This document shows positions 9,408 to 17,489 of a stretch of 64,000 nucleotides of DNA, piece after piece (positions within the stretch are counted from its first letter, which is position 1; every line of letters begins with the position of its first letter). The stretch spans positions 3,452,501 through 3,516,500 of the forward strand of contig NZ_CP096670.1 of NCBI RefSeq assembly GCF_023238625.1, in the 5' to 3' direction. A program made the translations under genes and the position numbers. Below the pieces are notes generated by a model. It was given only the letters and a program-made list of their open reading frames with translations, had not been told where the DNA came from and searched no databases. The DNA is from Agarivorans sp. TSD2052 (GTDB lineage Bacteria > Pseudomonadota > Gammaproteobacteria > Enterobacterales > Celerinatantimonadaceae).

Positions 9408-10574
9408 TTACAAAATAATATGCGGCAGGTATCGACTCATATCTTGGGTGACTAAACTACTGTCTTCACGAATAGAGATACCCGCGGCTTGGTCGTCGAC
9501 CAGCCAAGAACCAATTAAGGTGAAGTTGTCGCCAAACTTAGGCAGTTCATGTAAAGCTTGGTAGATATAACCTTCTTCGCCGTAAGGGCCGTGGGTAGTA
9601 GCAATCTTATCCTCACCCCGTAATATCGAGATATTGGCACCTTCGCGAGAGAAGATAGGTTTCTTTACAATGCCAGCACTAAAGTTAGCGTGTGATAACT
9701 GGTCTTCAAAAAAAGACGCTAATAAATTAGGGTGATTAGGGAACATCTTCCACAGCATTGGCAACAAGGCTTTGTTAGATATGATGCTTTTCCAAGCGGG
9801 CTCTAACCAACGAATATTTTGCTGGCCTAAACTATCACCAAATTCTTCGTCAAACATAAATTCCCAAGGATAGAGCTTAAACATCCAGCTAATCACTTCG
9901 TCGTTTAGGTTGGTAAAGCGTTGTTGTTTATCAATACCAATGTCTTCTACAAAAACAAAATTGGTCTCTAAACCGGCGGCTTTGGCGCAATCTTCCATAT
10001 ATTGCACGGTACCGCGGTCTTCGTCGGTGTCTTTACAACAGGCAAAATGTAGCGGCCTACCAGGTGTTAAATACTGCAAATCACTAAAGCGATTAATCAG
10101 CTTTTCTTGCAAGCTATTAAACTGATCGCTCGCCGGGTTCAGCCGGCCTTGGTCAACATTATCCTTTAACCATAACCACTGCCAAAAGCCACTCTCGTAA
10201 ACCGAAGTAGGGGTATCAGCGTTGTTCTCGTATAACTTAGCGTCACCTTTACCGTCGTAGCAAAAATCTAAACGAGAATATAAACAAGGCTCGCCGTTTA
10301 CCCACGATTGACGCACAAAGTCCCAGTGTTTTTCGGGGATACAAAAACGGCGCATCAGTTGTTCGTCGTGCACCACCTTATCAACTACCTCAAGACACAT
10401 TTGGTGAATTTCTTCGGTAGGCGCTTCAATACCGGTTTCGATTTGCTCTAGGGTAAATTGATAATAAGCTGACTCATCCCAGTACTTATCACCGTACATG
10501 GTGTGGTAGTTAAAGCCGTATTCTTTGGCTTGTTGCTGCCAATTAAGTCGTTCTTGAATCGGAACTCGCAGCAC
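9408..10574 (-). CDS. yjfC: glutathionylspermidine synthase-like ATP-grasp protein (YjfC/YgiC family)
   Basis: 388 residues matching the preATP-grasp/ATP-grasp family of E. coli YjfC and YgiC. Visible features include an acidic segment (LYENNADTPTSVYE) and a glycine-rich C-terminal region. These proteins lack the amidase half of true glutathionylspermidine synthetase and their ligase substrate is unknown. It is the last gene of the yjf-type cluster, 2 nt after the YjfM-like stop, matching the E. coli order yjfM-yjfC. Confidence 0.88.
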   Translation of the reverse strand: MLRVPIQERLNWQQQAKEYGFNYHTMYGDKYWDESAYYQFTLEQIETGIEAPTEEIHQMCLEVVDKVVHDEQLMRRFCIPEKHWDFVRQSWVNGEPCLYSRLDFCYDGKGDAKLYENNADTPTSVYESGFWQWLWLKDNVDQGRLNPASDQFNSLQEKLINRFSDLQYLTPGRPLHFACCKDTDEDRGTVQYMEDCAKAAGLETNFVFVEDIGIDKQQRFTNLNDEVISWMFKLYPWEFMFDEEFGDSLGQQNIRWLEPAWKSIISNKALLPMLWKMFPNHPNLLASFFEDQLSHANFSAGIVKKPIFSREGANISILRGEDKIATTHGPYGEEGYIYQALHELPKFGDNFTLIGSWLVDDQAAGISIREDSSLVTQDMSRYLPHIIL

Positions 10575-10576
10575 GT

Positions 10577-11176
10577 TTAACCGCCCCAGCTAGATTTAGA
10601 ACCACCCCAAGATGATTTAGCAGATGCTTTAGCGCCAAACCCACCTCGCGATACCGTTCTTGTTACGGTAGGTTTGCTGTCATAAGCAGAACGGTTAACT
10701 TTATAGCCTCTCTGACCGGCTTTACCAATCACCGAACCGTCGGCGGTAATAATTGAGTCACGGTAAGAGGAACCACGTTGGTTATATTTGTATACCGATG
10801 AAGGTCGACTTGTGTCCATCATTCGACCAAACAGATAACCATACATAATCGGTGTGAATATACCGTTACTACTCGCGCGACAGCCTTCATAACCAAAGGT
10901 CTCTTCACAGTCCTGGCGGTTATTGTATTTTGGCGCGGTGCGCGCGGCTTCAGCTTCAGCGTTTTGGTAAACCGCAACACACTGCTGCTGATTAAGCGTA
11001 GTTTTAGTCACACAGTCATCGACCGACTCAATCACTATCGCATCGTCTTGAGGCTCTGAACAGGCACTCAACATAGCGGCAGATACAGCGACGACCAAGG
11101 GTTTAACTAAAAACGAAGGCTTTGCTGCGGGTAGCTTACGCATCGCCGCCAAGTTGATAAACTTAGAACGTTTCAT
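10577..11176 (-). CDS. yjfM: DUF1190 lipoprotein-like (YjfM/YgiB family)
   Basis: 199 residues from ATG 11176, chosen over an upstream start because AGGAGG precedes it. An N-terminal hydrophobic segment ends in a lipobox-like LSAC, suggesting a membrane-anchored periplasmic protein. The family pattern (CVAVYQNAEAEAARTAPKY, then DCEETFGYEGC) is clear. The C-terminus ends in two KSSWGG units. Function unknown; the partner ATP-grasp enzyme is encoded directly downstream in all known versions of the cluster. Confidence 0.85.
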   Translation of the reverse strand: MKRSKFINLAAMRKLPAAKPSFLVKPLVVAVSAAMLSACSEPQDDAIVIESVDDCVTKTTLNQQQCVAVYQNAEAEAARTAPKYNNRQDCEETFGYEGCRASSNGIFTPIMYGYLFGRMMDTSRPSSVYKYNQRGSSYRDSIITADGSVIGKAGQRGYKVNRSAYDSKPTVTRTVSRGGFGAKASAKSSWGGSKSSWGG

Positions 11177-11184
11177 GGCGCCTC

Positions 11185-11598
11185 CTAGTAGGTCATGCAA
11201 GCTGCGTTAAGTAGTCCTACCGATACACTGGTTGCGGCCAACATAATGCCTGCGCTCACTTCGTTAGCTTCAATGCGCGACACAATGCCAGGAATAAACA
11301 CAAAACGAACAATCACAAATGCAGCAATTTGCGCCACTAACGCAATCACACCCCATAAGGCATAATCAACAAACGAAATTGAGTTACTGGCGGCACCAGA
11401 CAAAGCCAAAGCAAAGCCTAATACAGCGCCACCAAAAGCAATAGCCGCACTGGTGTTTTTACCTTCTTTAATTAATTCCCACTCATCATGAGGGGTAACA
11501 CGCACGTAAATAACTTTAAACAACATTAAGAAAATAATTGATGCGGCGAAGTAAATAGCAAAGTTCGCAACAGCGATGAGTAATTCCGACGATTCCAT
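11185..11598 (-). CDS. yjfL: DUF350 membrane protein (YjfL family)
   Basis: 137 residues from ATG 11598 with an AAAGGA ribosome site; the longer frame starting at 11670 overlaps yjfK and lacks support. Four predicted membrane helices in two repeats typical of DUF350, with the family signature TSAAIAFGGAVLGFALAL. Inner-membrane protein of unknown activity. The gap to yjfM is 8 nt. Confidence 0.87.
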   Translation of the reverse strand: MESSELLIAVANFAIYFAASIIFLMLFKVIYVRVTPHDEWELIKEGKNTSAAIAFGGAVLGFALALSGAASNSISFVDYALWGVIALVAQIAAFVIVRFVFIPGIVSRIEANEVSAGIMLAATSVSVGLLNAACMTY

Positions 11599-11609
11599 TT
11601 TCAGGTCCT

Positions 11610-12257
11610 TTATCCGTGAATAGTAATTTGAGTGGGTGATACAGTCATGCCAGTGCTTATTACTAAACAACGTTCCAGCGCATCATTATTTAGCACTTCT
11701 TCGGCAGACAAAAACAGTGATTCCATCTCTCCATTAGCCAACTCTCTTTCAAACAGCATGGTGAATTGGTCGGTAGTCGAAAAATCACTATTGTCTTGGT
11801 AGGTCTTTTCTTCCATATGCACCGGATTATGGTAATCAGTGGTAGACGTCCATACTCGATGATAAGTATGCCCTTCTAACTGATAAGTACTTGCACCAAT
11901 TTTTGTATTAAGTAGCTGGTCCCATTCGCTTTGGTTAGCGATATCTAAGGTGTCGTAGTAATGGAACATTTTAACATCTACCACATCAGCTTCGCCTTCG
12001 CCATTAGCGACCACTTGTAAAAAGCCTTCGTCATCAGTGTAAAAGCGGTACACCGTGGTACCGTCTAAATCAACAATGCCAGCAGATTGAATAATTTGCG
12101 TCTCTGCAACTTTACTCGCCACCATGTCTGCCATCACCAAGCGCAGTGCGAGGGCGTCCAGCTCAAAACTGCCGCCCAACTTAAGGCCCATAACGCTAGG
12201 CGTACCTGCGTATTTATCTTGTTCGGGTTTATTTCTTTTAAACAGAGACTTAAACAT
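11610..12257 (-). CDS. yjfK: DUF2491 protein (YjfK family)
   Basis: 215 residues, soluble, starting MFKSLFKRNK. The position between PspA-like/K+ channel genes and the DUF350 gene, and the segment RFYTDDEGFLQV, fit the YjfK/DUF2491 family. No enzymatic motif seen. Co-transcribed: 5 nt after the channel gene and 11 nt before yjfL. Confidence 0.82.
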   Translation of the reverse strand: MFKSLFKRNKPEQDKYAGTPSVMGLKLGGSFELDALALRLVMADMVASKVAETQIIQSAGIVDLDGTTVYRFYTDDEGFLQVVANGEGEADVVDVKMFHYYDTLDIANQSEWDQLLNTKIGASTYQLEGHTYHRVWTSTTDYHNPVHMEEKTYQDNSDFSTTDQFTMLFERELANGEMESLFLSAEEVLNNDALERCLVISTGMTVSPTQITIHG

Positions 12258-12262
12258 GCTTG

Positions 12263-13306
12263 TTATCCAATTGTCTTGAAATTAAAACACTCGTCGTCAG
12301 TTAAGCGGCGCTCGGCAATATAATACAAAGAGTCGCCTTGGTTTAACTGGGAATCTAAACTCGGGTTGAGTTGTAGTTGCGCGTCGCCAAGCACTTTCAG
12401 GCCTATGATAGTCGCTTGTAAATCAGTTTTGAAATGGTGAAAGGCATCGGCAAATTTAATCGGTTCTAGGGCTAAATACTGCACCGAATACTGCGTCATA
12501 CCGTGGGTAGTATCCAGCAACTGTTGGTGTACTTGGGCAGAACCAGGGTCCATTGCTGAACGCGCTAACATCTCCACTGATACCGAAGGAATCACTTCAA
12601 CTTTAGGACAATGGCTACGCAATAAATCAGCAATGGTTTGATCTTGTAGATAAGCAGTTTTATGGCAACTGGGATTGAGTTTGGCACAATATAAAGCACT
12701 GGTAAGGGTGACGTCATCTTGGTCGGTATCAATAATGATACGGCTCGCATCAGTGATGTTGGTGCGCGCCATCGTCTCGGCATGAGAATAAGAATCGACT
12801 TGAGCAAACTCAACTTTACCCGGTAAGGGGTTCTCGATATCACTATCTACACACAATAATACCGAGTCTGAAGAACCGTTAGTTGCCGCGGTTAGCAGTT
12901 CAATTAAGCGTAATGTTCTAGCACCGTTCCAACCTATAATGACAGTGTGGTTTGTCAGCTTCAACATGCGATGACCTCGTGTTCCTTTAGTATAAATATC
13001 GTTGATAATAAAACCGGCTTTGGTGATAACAATGGCAAAAATACTGATGCCAACAGGTATCACCCATAAACTCACAATTAAGCGCCCTAAAGGGGTAGAA
13101 GGGCCAAAATCGCCGTAACCAACGGTAGAAGCAGTCACCACCATCCAATACAGAAAGGTTTCACTGTTTACTAAGGCGTGCTCACCTACCAACAATAAGC
13201 TGAAGTATGAGATTAAAACGTACAATAACACCGAGAGGGCTATTGCTGTGCCATTAGCACGAAAAAAAAGCGCCGAAAATAATCGGCGCACTTTATAAAG
13301 CAGCAC
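12263..13306 (-). CDS. K+ channel with RCK/TrkA-N domain
   Basis: 347 residues: two membrane helices around a pore loop with the selectivity filter TVGYGD, then a cytosolic RCK domain (HTVIIGWNGARTLRLIELL) and a second regulatory part. It starts at GTG 13306, directly after the TAA of the PspA-like gene (TAAGTG), so translation is probably coupled. No better start exists without losing the first helix. This gene is absent from the E. coli yjfIJKLMC cluster. A terminator-like hairpin lies within its first 15 codons. Confidence 0.9.
   Translation of the reverse strand: MLLYKVRRLFSALFFRANGTAIALSVLLYVLISYFSLLLVGEHALVNSETFLYWMVVTASTVGYGDFGPSTPLGRLIVSLWVIPVGISIFAIVITKAGFIINDIYTKGTRGHRMLKLTNHTVIIGWNGARTLRLIELLTAATNGSSDSVLLCVDSDIENPLPGKVEFAQVDSYSHAETMARTNITDASRIIIDTDQDDVTLTSALYCAKLNPSCHKTAYLQDQTIADLLRSHCPKVEVIPSVSVEMLARSAMDPGSAQVHQQLLDTTHGMTQYSVQYLALEPIKFADAFHHFKTDLQATIIGLKVLGDAQLQLNPSLDSQLNQGDSLYYIAERRLTDDECFNFKTIG
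13262..13289 (-). terminator. intragenic terminator-like hairpin at the start of the K+ channel gene
   Basis: On the minus strand GCGCCGA-TTATTT-TCGGCGC is followed by eight T. The 7-bp GC-rich stem plus T8 is a textbook intrinsic terminator, yet it lies about 17 nt inside the channel reading frame. It could end most yjfIJ transcripts there and let the rest through when ribosomes cover it. Confidence 0.7.
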
Positions 13307-14002
13307 TTATTTTGCCTGTTTTTGGGCCAATATCTGCTTGAGTTTATCACTACCAGTAGATTGACCGCCAGACTCAATACCCGCTTGCTTTAGTTTCTCG
13401 TCTAAGCTGCTACCGCTATCTTCAGCGGCGAGTTCTTCTGCGGCAGATAACTCAGCACTGCGTAAAGCCTGCTTCTCTTTAATGCGCTCTAAGCTATCTA
13501 AGGCGGTTTTCACTTTAGAGTTAGCACCCACATGGTGTGAAGAACCTGCCACTTGGGCTTTTTGTAAAGACTCTGTCGCTTTTACTTGATCAATTTGAAT
13601 GCCTAAGCGTTTTACGCTGGCTTTCGCTTTAGCAATGTTTGTTTTAAGCGACGTTTCTGTGCCTAAGTAACTCTTGTAAATTTCTTGCTCGGTAGCGAGT
13701 TGCACCTCTAAGTTTGACACGCGCTCGGCACATTCTAAGGCCAAAGCTTCATCAGCTTTTTCACTCGCGGCAATGGCATGCTGAGTGTAAGTATCAATGT
13801 CAGCAGAAATGCTCTCTACTTTGGTTTGCGCTAACTTGCGCTTAGCCATAATAGTAGTTAGGTTTCGGTCACAAGCCTCTAACTCTGTTTTCGCATCACG
13901 CATTTCTTGATCCAAAATACGCATTGACTGGCTATCAGCAACAGCTTCTAGGCCTTCATTAGTGGCGCCTCTAAGTGCGTTCCAAATTCTTTTTAAGCTC
14001 AT
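13307..14002 (-). CDS. yjfJ: PspA/IM30 family protein (YjfJ)
   Basis: 231 residues, almost wholly helical and charged, with the PspA/Vipp1 coiled-coil pattern (LDQEMRDAKTELEACDRN). PspA relatives are ESCRT-III-like membrane-binding proteins that form rods or rings on stressed inner membrane. The start overlaps the stop of the DUF2170 gene by 4 nt (ATGA). The C-terminal residues (KLKQILAQKQAK) are basic. The cluster context, rather than pspF/pspB/pspC, marks it as the YjfJ branch. Confidence 0.9.
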   Translation of the reverse strand: MSLKRIWNALRGATNEGLEAVADSQSMRILDQEMRDAKTELEACDRNLTTIMAKRKLAQTKVESISADIDTYTQHAIAASEKADEALALECAERVSNLEVQLATEQEIYKSYLGTETSLKTNIAKAKASVKRLGIQIDQVKATESLQKAQVAGSSHHVGANSKVKTALDSLERIKEKQALRSAELSAAEELAAEDSGSSLDEKLKQAGIESGGQSTGSDKLKQILAQKQAK

Positions 14003-14403
14003 ACTGACGTCTCCAACTGGGTAAATTCGCTATACAATTCGATAAATTCACTAACATTCGAATAAAGGGTTTCAATTTCTTCTATTACTACAGCATCGAG
14101 GCTCTTAGTTGAAAGCGCACCAAATGCGGTGTAGTAATCTTTGTCGCCAATGTGCTTAATGCCAATCGCCGACAAGGGCAGTAAATGATGAGTACGTAAA
14201 ATCAAGTCATTCAGTTTGGCACTGTCTGTTACCGCATCGCAGCCAAATAAAACAACTTCAATAAGCATCTGTTGCTCGCCAATGTAAGCAAAGGCATCAA
14301 TACCTTCGTCATTGGTGATACACAAACAACCACCGTCATTATCTACTGTCCAATCAGGATGAGCCTGGGCAAGTAATTCAAGTGATGCTGAATTCCACGA
14401 CAT
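13999..14403 (-). CDS. yjfI: DUF2170 protein (YjfI)
   Basis: 134 residues, soluble, first gene of the seven-gene cluster. The family segment LRTHHLLPLSAIGIKHI is seen. Function unknown; in E. coli it likewise precedes the PspA-like yjfJ. The upstream 110 nt hold palindromes and a plausible sigma-70 promoter and are shared with a divergent DUF6471-like gene. Confidence 0.85.
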   Translation of the reverse strand: MSWNSASLELLAQAHPDWTVDNDGGCLCITNDEGIDAFAYIGEQQMLIEVVLFGCDAVTDSAKLNDLILRTHHLLPLSAIGIKHIGDKDYYTAFGALSTKSLDAVVIEEIETLYSNVSEFIELYSEFTQLETSV

Positions 14404-14418
14404 AACGTTTCCTTATGT

Positions 14419-14463
14419 GTTAGTTATAGCTAACAAATGTAGCAGGTTTGACTCTTGTGTCAA
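14419..14463 (-). promoter_or_regulatory. yjfI promoter region with two palindromes
   Basis: On the minus strand TTGACA and TACATT are spaced 16 nt apart. The region holds two inverted repeats: TTGAC-6-GTCAA (14448-14463), overlapping the -35 element, and GTTAG-6-CTAAC (14419-14434), just downstream of the -10. The placement suits repressor sites. Confidence 0.45.
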
Positions 14464-14516
14464 GTTTTACTAACATTCGTTGTATATGATTACAGTCGAA
14501 TGAGTGTCAAAAAGCG

Positions 14517-14792
14517 ATGAACCCAGAACAGAGTATTAGAAATCGACAAGCCTTGCAGCCTTATAAAGACAGTATTAAGCGATATATTCGATCGGCGATG
14601 CAATTAAAGGGGGTTCAATACAAATATTTGTCGGATGAGTTAGCCAAGCGAGACATTGAAATGAAAGAAGGTAATCTTCGTAGTAAGGTGTATGCAGGCA
14701 CCCTGCCCACTGATTTATTTATTGTATTAGTAGAAATTTTAGACATGCCAACACAGGCACTGAGCGACATCATCGCCAATAAAGACAAATAG
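14517..14792 (+). CDS. DUF6471-like small protein
   Basis: 91 residues: an N-terminal helical part, then KGVQYKYLSDELAKRDIEMKEGNLRSKVYAG, a helix-turn-helix-like pattern seen in DUF6471 proteins (family assignment from memory). It is divergent from the yjfI cluster, with 113 nt between the starts, so it may regulate that cluster. No strong ribosome site is visible. Confidence 0.65.
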   Translation: MNPEQSIRNRQALQPYKDSIKRYIRSAMQLKGVQYKYLSDELAKRDIEMKEGNLRSKVYAGTLPTDLFIVLVEILDMPTQALSDIIANKDK

Positions 14793-15113
14793 TAAAACGA
14801 TGTTTACTTCATCCACAGCACCTTATAACCCATCGGCATGTTTAGTTGGTGGAAGCCATCACCGTTAATCGTTCGCTATATCATTAGTGATTGAGCAATC
14901 AGCACAATATCGACCTATGACGCTGGTATCTCAAAGTGCATTAAAACGAAAAACTCTTGGCACTATCGGGCCTAAAACCACCTCTATGAGCGGCTGTCTT
15001 TGCGCTAAACAGCAATACGAGATCTTATTACCTCCAGAGTGCTCAGCAAATTATCGTCTAATAATGTAAACTATCTTTACAAAATCCTATGGAGTTGTTC
15101 TAAACGAGGACCA
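14793..15113. other. 321-nt intergenic stretch before BCCT gene
   Basis: No convincing gene: a 60-codon frame at 14887-15069 has no ribosome site and an unlikely composition. The end carries the AACGAGGA ribosome site of the BCCT gene (about 15103-15110). No clear promoter or riboswitch recognised. Confidence 0.4.
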
Positions 15114-16691
15114 ATGAATACAAATAAAGATAAATATAGTATCGATAATACTGATTACACAGTCGGACAAGATAACGTTCAAAAGTGGGGTTTTGATGTA
15201 CATAACCCGGTTTTTGGGATTAGTGCTTCCTTGATAGGCGTATTCTTAGTTGCCATATTGCTGGTTGACCCGGAAGTCTCAAAAGCCGCTTTAGACGGGA
15301 TCAAATGGCAAATCATTGGCGCCTTTGACGGCTTGTTTATGTGGTCAGCCAACATTTTTGTGCTTTTTTGCTTAGCCATGATTGTCTCTCCCTACGGAAA
15401 AATTCGCTTAGGTGGCGATGAAGCCAAAACCGATTATTCGATGATGTCGTGGATTGCCATGCTCTTTGCTGCAGGTATGGGAATTGGCTTAATGTTTTGG
15501 GGTGTTGCAGAGCCTGTCGCTTATTTCACAGGTTGGTACGAAACACCACTTAATGTAACCGCCAATACACCAGAAGCCGCCAAACTCGCACTGGGTGCGA
15601 CCATGTTTCATTGGGGCCTTCATCCATGGGCTATTTACGGTGTCGTGTCGCTATCGCTGGCATTTTTTGCTTATAACAAAGGCTTACCACTTTCAATGCG
15701 TTCGGTATTCTACCCTATTCTGGGTGACCGCACGTGGGGTTGGCCAGGGCATGTTGTGGATATTTTGGCGGTGCTAGCCACTTTATTTGGTCTGGCTACT
15801 TCTCTGGGGCTTGGGGCTCAACAAGCCGCTAGTGGCTTTCACCATGTATTTGGCATGGATAACGGCTTACTGCTGCAAATTGGCATCATAGTTTTTGTGA
15901 CCCTATTAGCGGTGGTTTCGGTCGTTCGTGGTATTGATGGTGGCGTAAAAGTTATCAGTAATATCAACATGCTACTTGCGCTTGCTTTGGTAGTATTTGT
16001 TGCTTTGGTTACTTTTGCTGTATCAATGGGAACCGTACCGACCACCGTTATGGGCTACCTAGAGAATATTATCCCATTGAGTAACCCTATCGGCCGTGAT
16101 GACCAGGCTTGGATGCATGGCTGGACCGTTTTCTACTGGGCATGGTGGATTTCATGGTCACCTTTCGTTGGTATGTTCATTGCGCGTATCTCACGCGGTC
16201 GTACTATTCGTGAATTTGTAACTGCGGTACTTATTGTACCTACGGTTGTTACCACGCTATGGATGTCGGTATTTGGTGGCGTTGCGATTGATCAAATCGT
16301 CAACAAAGTGGGTACCTTAGGCGAGCAAGGCCTAACAGAAGTTCCCTTGGCTATGTTCCAGATGTTTGATGCCTTGCCAATGGGAAGTATCTTGTCACTA
16401 TTAGCCGTTGTGTTGGTATTGGTGTTCTTTGTAACCTCATCAGACTCGGGTTCATTAGTGATTGATAGCATTACATCAGGCGGTAAAGTTGATGCTCCGG
16501 TTCCTCAGCGTATATTCTGGGCGACCATTGAAGGGGCAATTGCTGCGGCACTAGTATGGGTGGGTGGCACCGAAGCCATTCAAGCCTTGCAAGCTGGCGC
16601 TATATCAACGGCCTTACCGTTCACCATTATTTTGCTGGTGATGTGTGTGAGCTTGCTAATGGGCTTACGTACCGAAAAACGGTTGCGTTAA
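15114..16691 (+). CDS. BCCT family betaine/choline/carnitine transporter
   Basis: 525 residues from ATG 15114, chosen because an AACGAGGA ribosome site lies just upstream; a frame starting at 15039 adds 25 unlikely residues. Twelve membrane helices with the BCCT signature in transmembrane segment 8, WTVFYWAWWISWSPFVGMFI, and a glycine-rich segment AAGMGIGLMFWGVAEPV. It imports quaternary ammonium or related solutes driven by Na+ or H+, normally for osmoprotection. Short termini suggest little osmotic self-sensing. Monocistronic with a strong terminator. Confidence 0.93.
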   Translation: MNTNKDKYSIDNTDYTVGQDNVQKWGFDVHNPVFGISASLIGVFLVAILLVDPEVSKAALDGIKWQIIGAFDGLFMWSANIFVLFCLAMIVSPYGKIRLGGDEAKTDYSMMSWIAMLFAAGMGIGLMFWGVAEPVAYFTGWYETPLNVTANTPEAAKLALGATMFHWGLHPWAIYGVVSLSLAFFAYNKGLPLSMRSVFYPILGDRTWGWPGHVVDILAVLATLFGLATSLGLGAQQAASGFHHVFGMDNGLLLQIGIIVFVTLLAVVSVVRGIDGGVKVISNINMLLALALVVFVALVTFAVSMGTVPTTVMGYLENIIPLSNPIGRDDQAWMHGWTVFYWAWWISWSPFVGMFIARISRGRTIREFVTAVLIVPTVVTTLWMSVFGGVAIDQIVNKVGTLGEQGLTEVPLAMFQMFDALPMGSILSLLAVVLVLVFFVTSSDSGSLVIDSITSGGKVDAPVPQRIFWATIEGAIAAALVWVGGTEAIQALQAGAISTALPFTIILLVMCVSLLMGLRTEKRLR

Positions 16692-16711
16692 TCGCTTAAC
16701 CATTACTCTAT

Positions 16712-16749
16712 AAAAGCCGAGTGACGATGAGTCCTCGGCTTTTTTATTT
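16712..16749 (+). terminator. Rho-independent terminator of BCCT gene
   Basis: AAAAGCCGAG and CTCGGCTTTT arms with a 12-nt loop, followed by a T-rich tail, 20 nt after the stop codon. Confidence 0.85.
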
Positions 16750-16772
16750 TCAATATTGTGCAGCGGCCGCTC

Positions 16773-17489
16773 TTATAGCCACAGTTTGTTAATTGGCGTA
16801 TCCGCGCTGAAATGGTAATTGATCTGTGCTTGTAGCAACTCAGCGGTTGCAATGGCATCAGTCAGCGCATCATGCGGAGGGTAGATGGGCAAGTTGTAGC
16901 GCGCTCGGCTGTTAGCAAGACGAATTGAAAATGGTTGAGGCTTTTTAAACCAGTCGATAATCTTTTTTGGTCGAGCTGCTTGAATATCCGCCTCAATTTG
17001 CATGGTATCTACCAGTGGAAAAACGATGCCTTCGTTAATCAAGCCACGCAGTGCGGCATGCAAAAAATCACGCTCAATTCTGCGGTAATGCACCACCACA
17101 ACCTTACCCGCTAACTCATCCAACAATTGCTCTAAAATACGCAGTAAACTAGGCGCTCCCTGCAAATCAGAATGGGTAATGCCATGAATGACGATCGAGT
17201 CTTCTTGGAGCTTGTCTTGGGGGGTGACAAACCAATGTTTAGCCTCTCTACAGGCTATTCGTTGTAGCGTAAATGGCACCAAGCCAATGCTAATTATGCT
17301 GTTTTTTTTAGCATCTAGACCGGTCGTTTCAAAATCTAAGGCGACAAAATCAATATCCTTAAGCTTTGTTTCCGCCTGGTAAGTGCCCACATTATAAAAC
17401 TTACGTAAGCGGCTATCTTTGCTCTCCAAGGCCTTGATTTTTAAAAATGCTTGCCAATTTAAAACTTCTTGATTAGTGATATTGGGCAT
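16773..17489 (-). CDS. DEDDh 3'-5' exonuclease (DnaQ/PolC-epsilon-like)
   Basis: 238 residues. Exo I motif DFETTG (Asp52, Glu54), a middle HGITHSDLQ segment, and Exo III HDALTDAIAT. An N-terminal extension of about 45 residues precedes the fold. The start ATG overlaps the stop of the DUF294 gene, so the two are coupled; this pair is recurrent in proteobacteria. Its nucleic-acid substrate is unknown. Confidence 0.9.
   Translation of the reverse strand: MPNITNQEVLNWQAFLKIKALESKDSRLRKFYNVGTYQAETKLKDIDFVALDFETTGLDAKKNSIISIGLVPFTLQRIACREAKHWFVTPQDKLQEDSIVIHGITHSDLQGAPSLLRILEQLLDELAGKVVVVHYRRIERDFLHAALRGLINEGIVFPLVDTMQIEADIQAARPKKIIDWFKKPQPFSIRLANSRARYNLPIYPPHDALTDAIATAELLQAQINYHFSADTPINKLWL

Noticed and set aside
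14887-15069. 60-codon frame before the BCCT gene
   Set aside because: No ribosome site, unlikely composition, overlaps the longer non-preferred BCCT frame.
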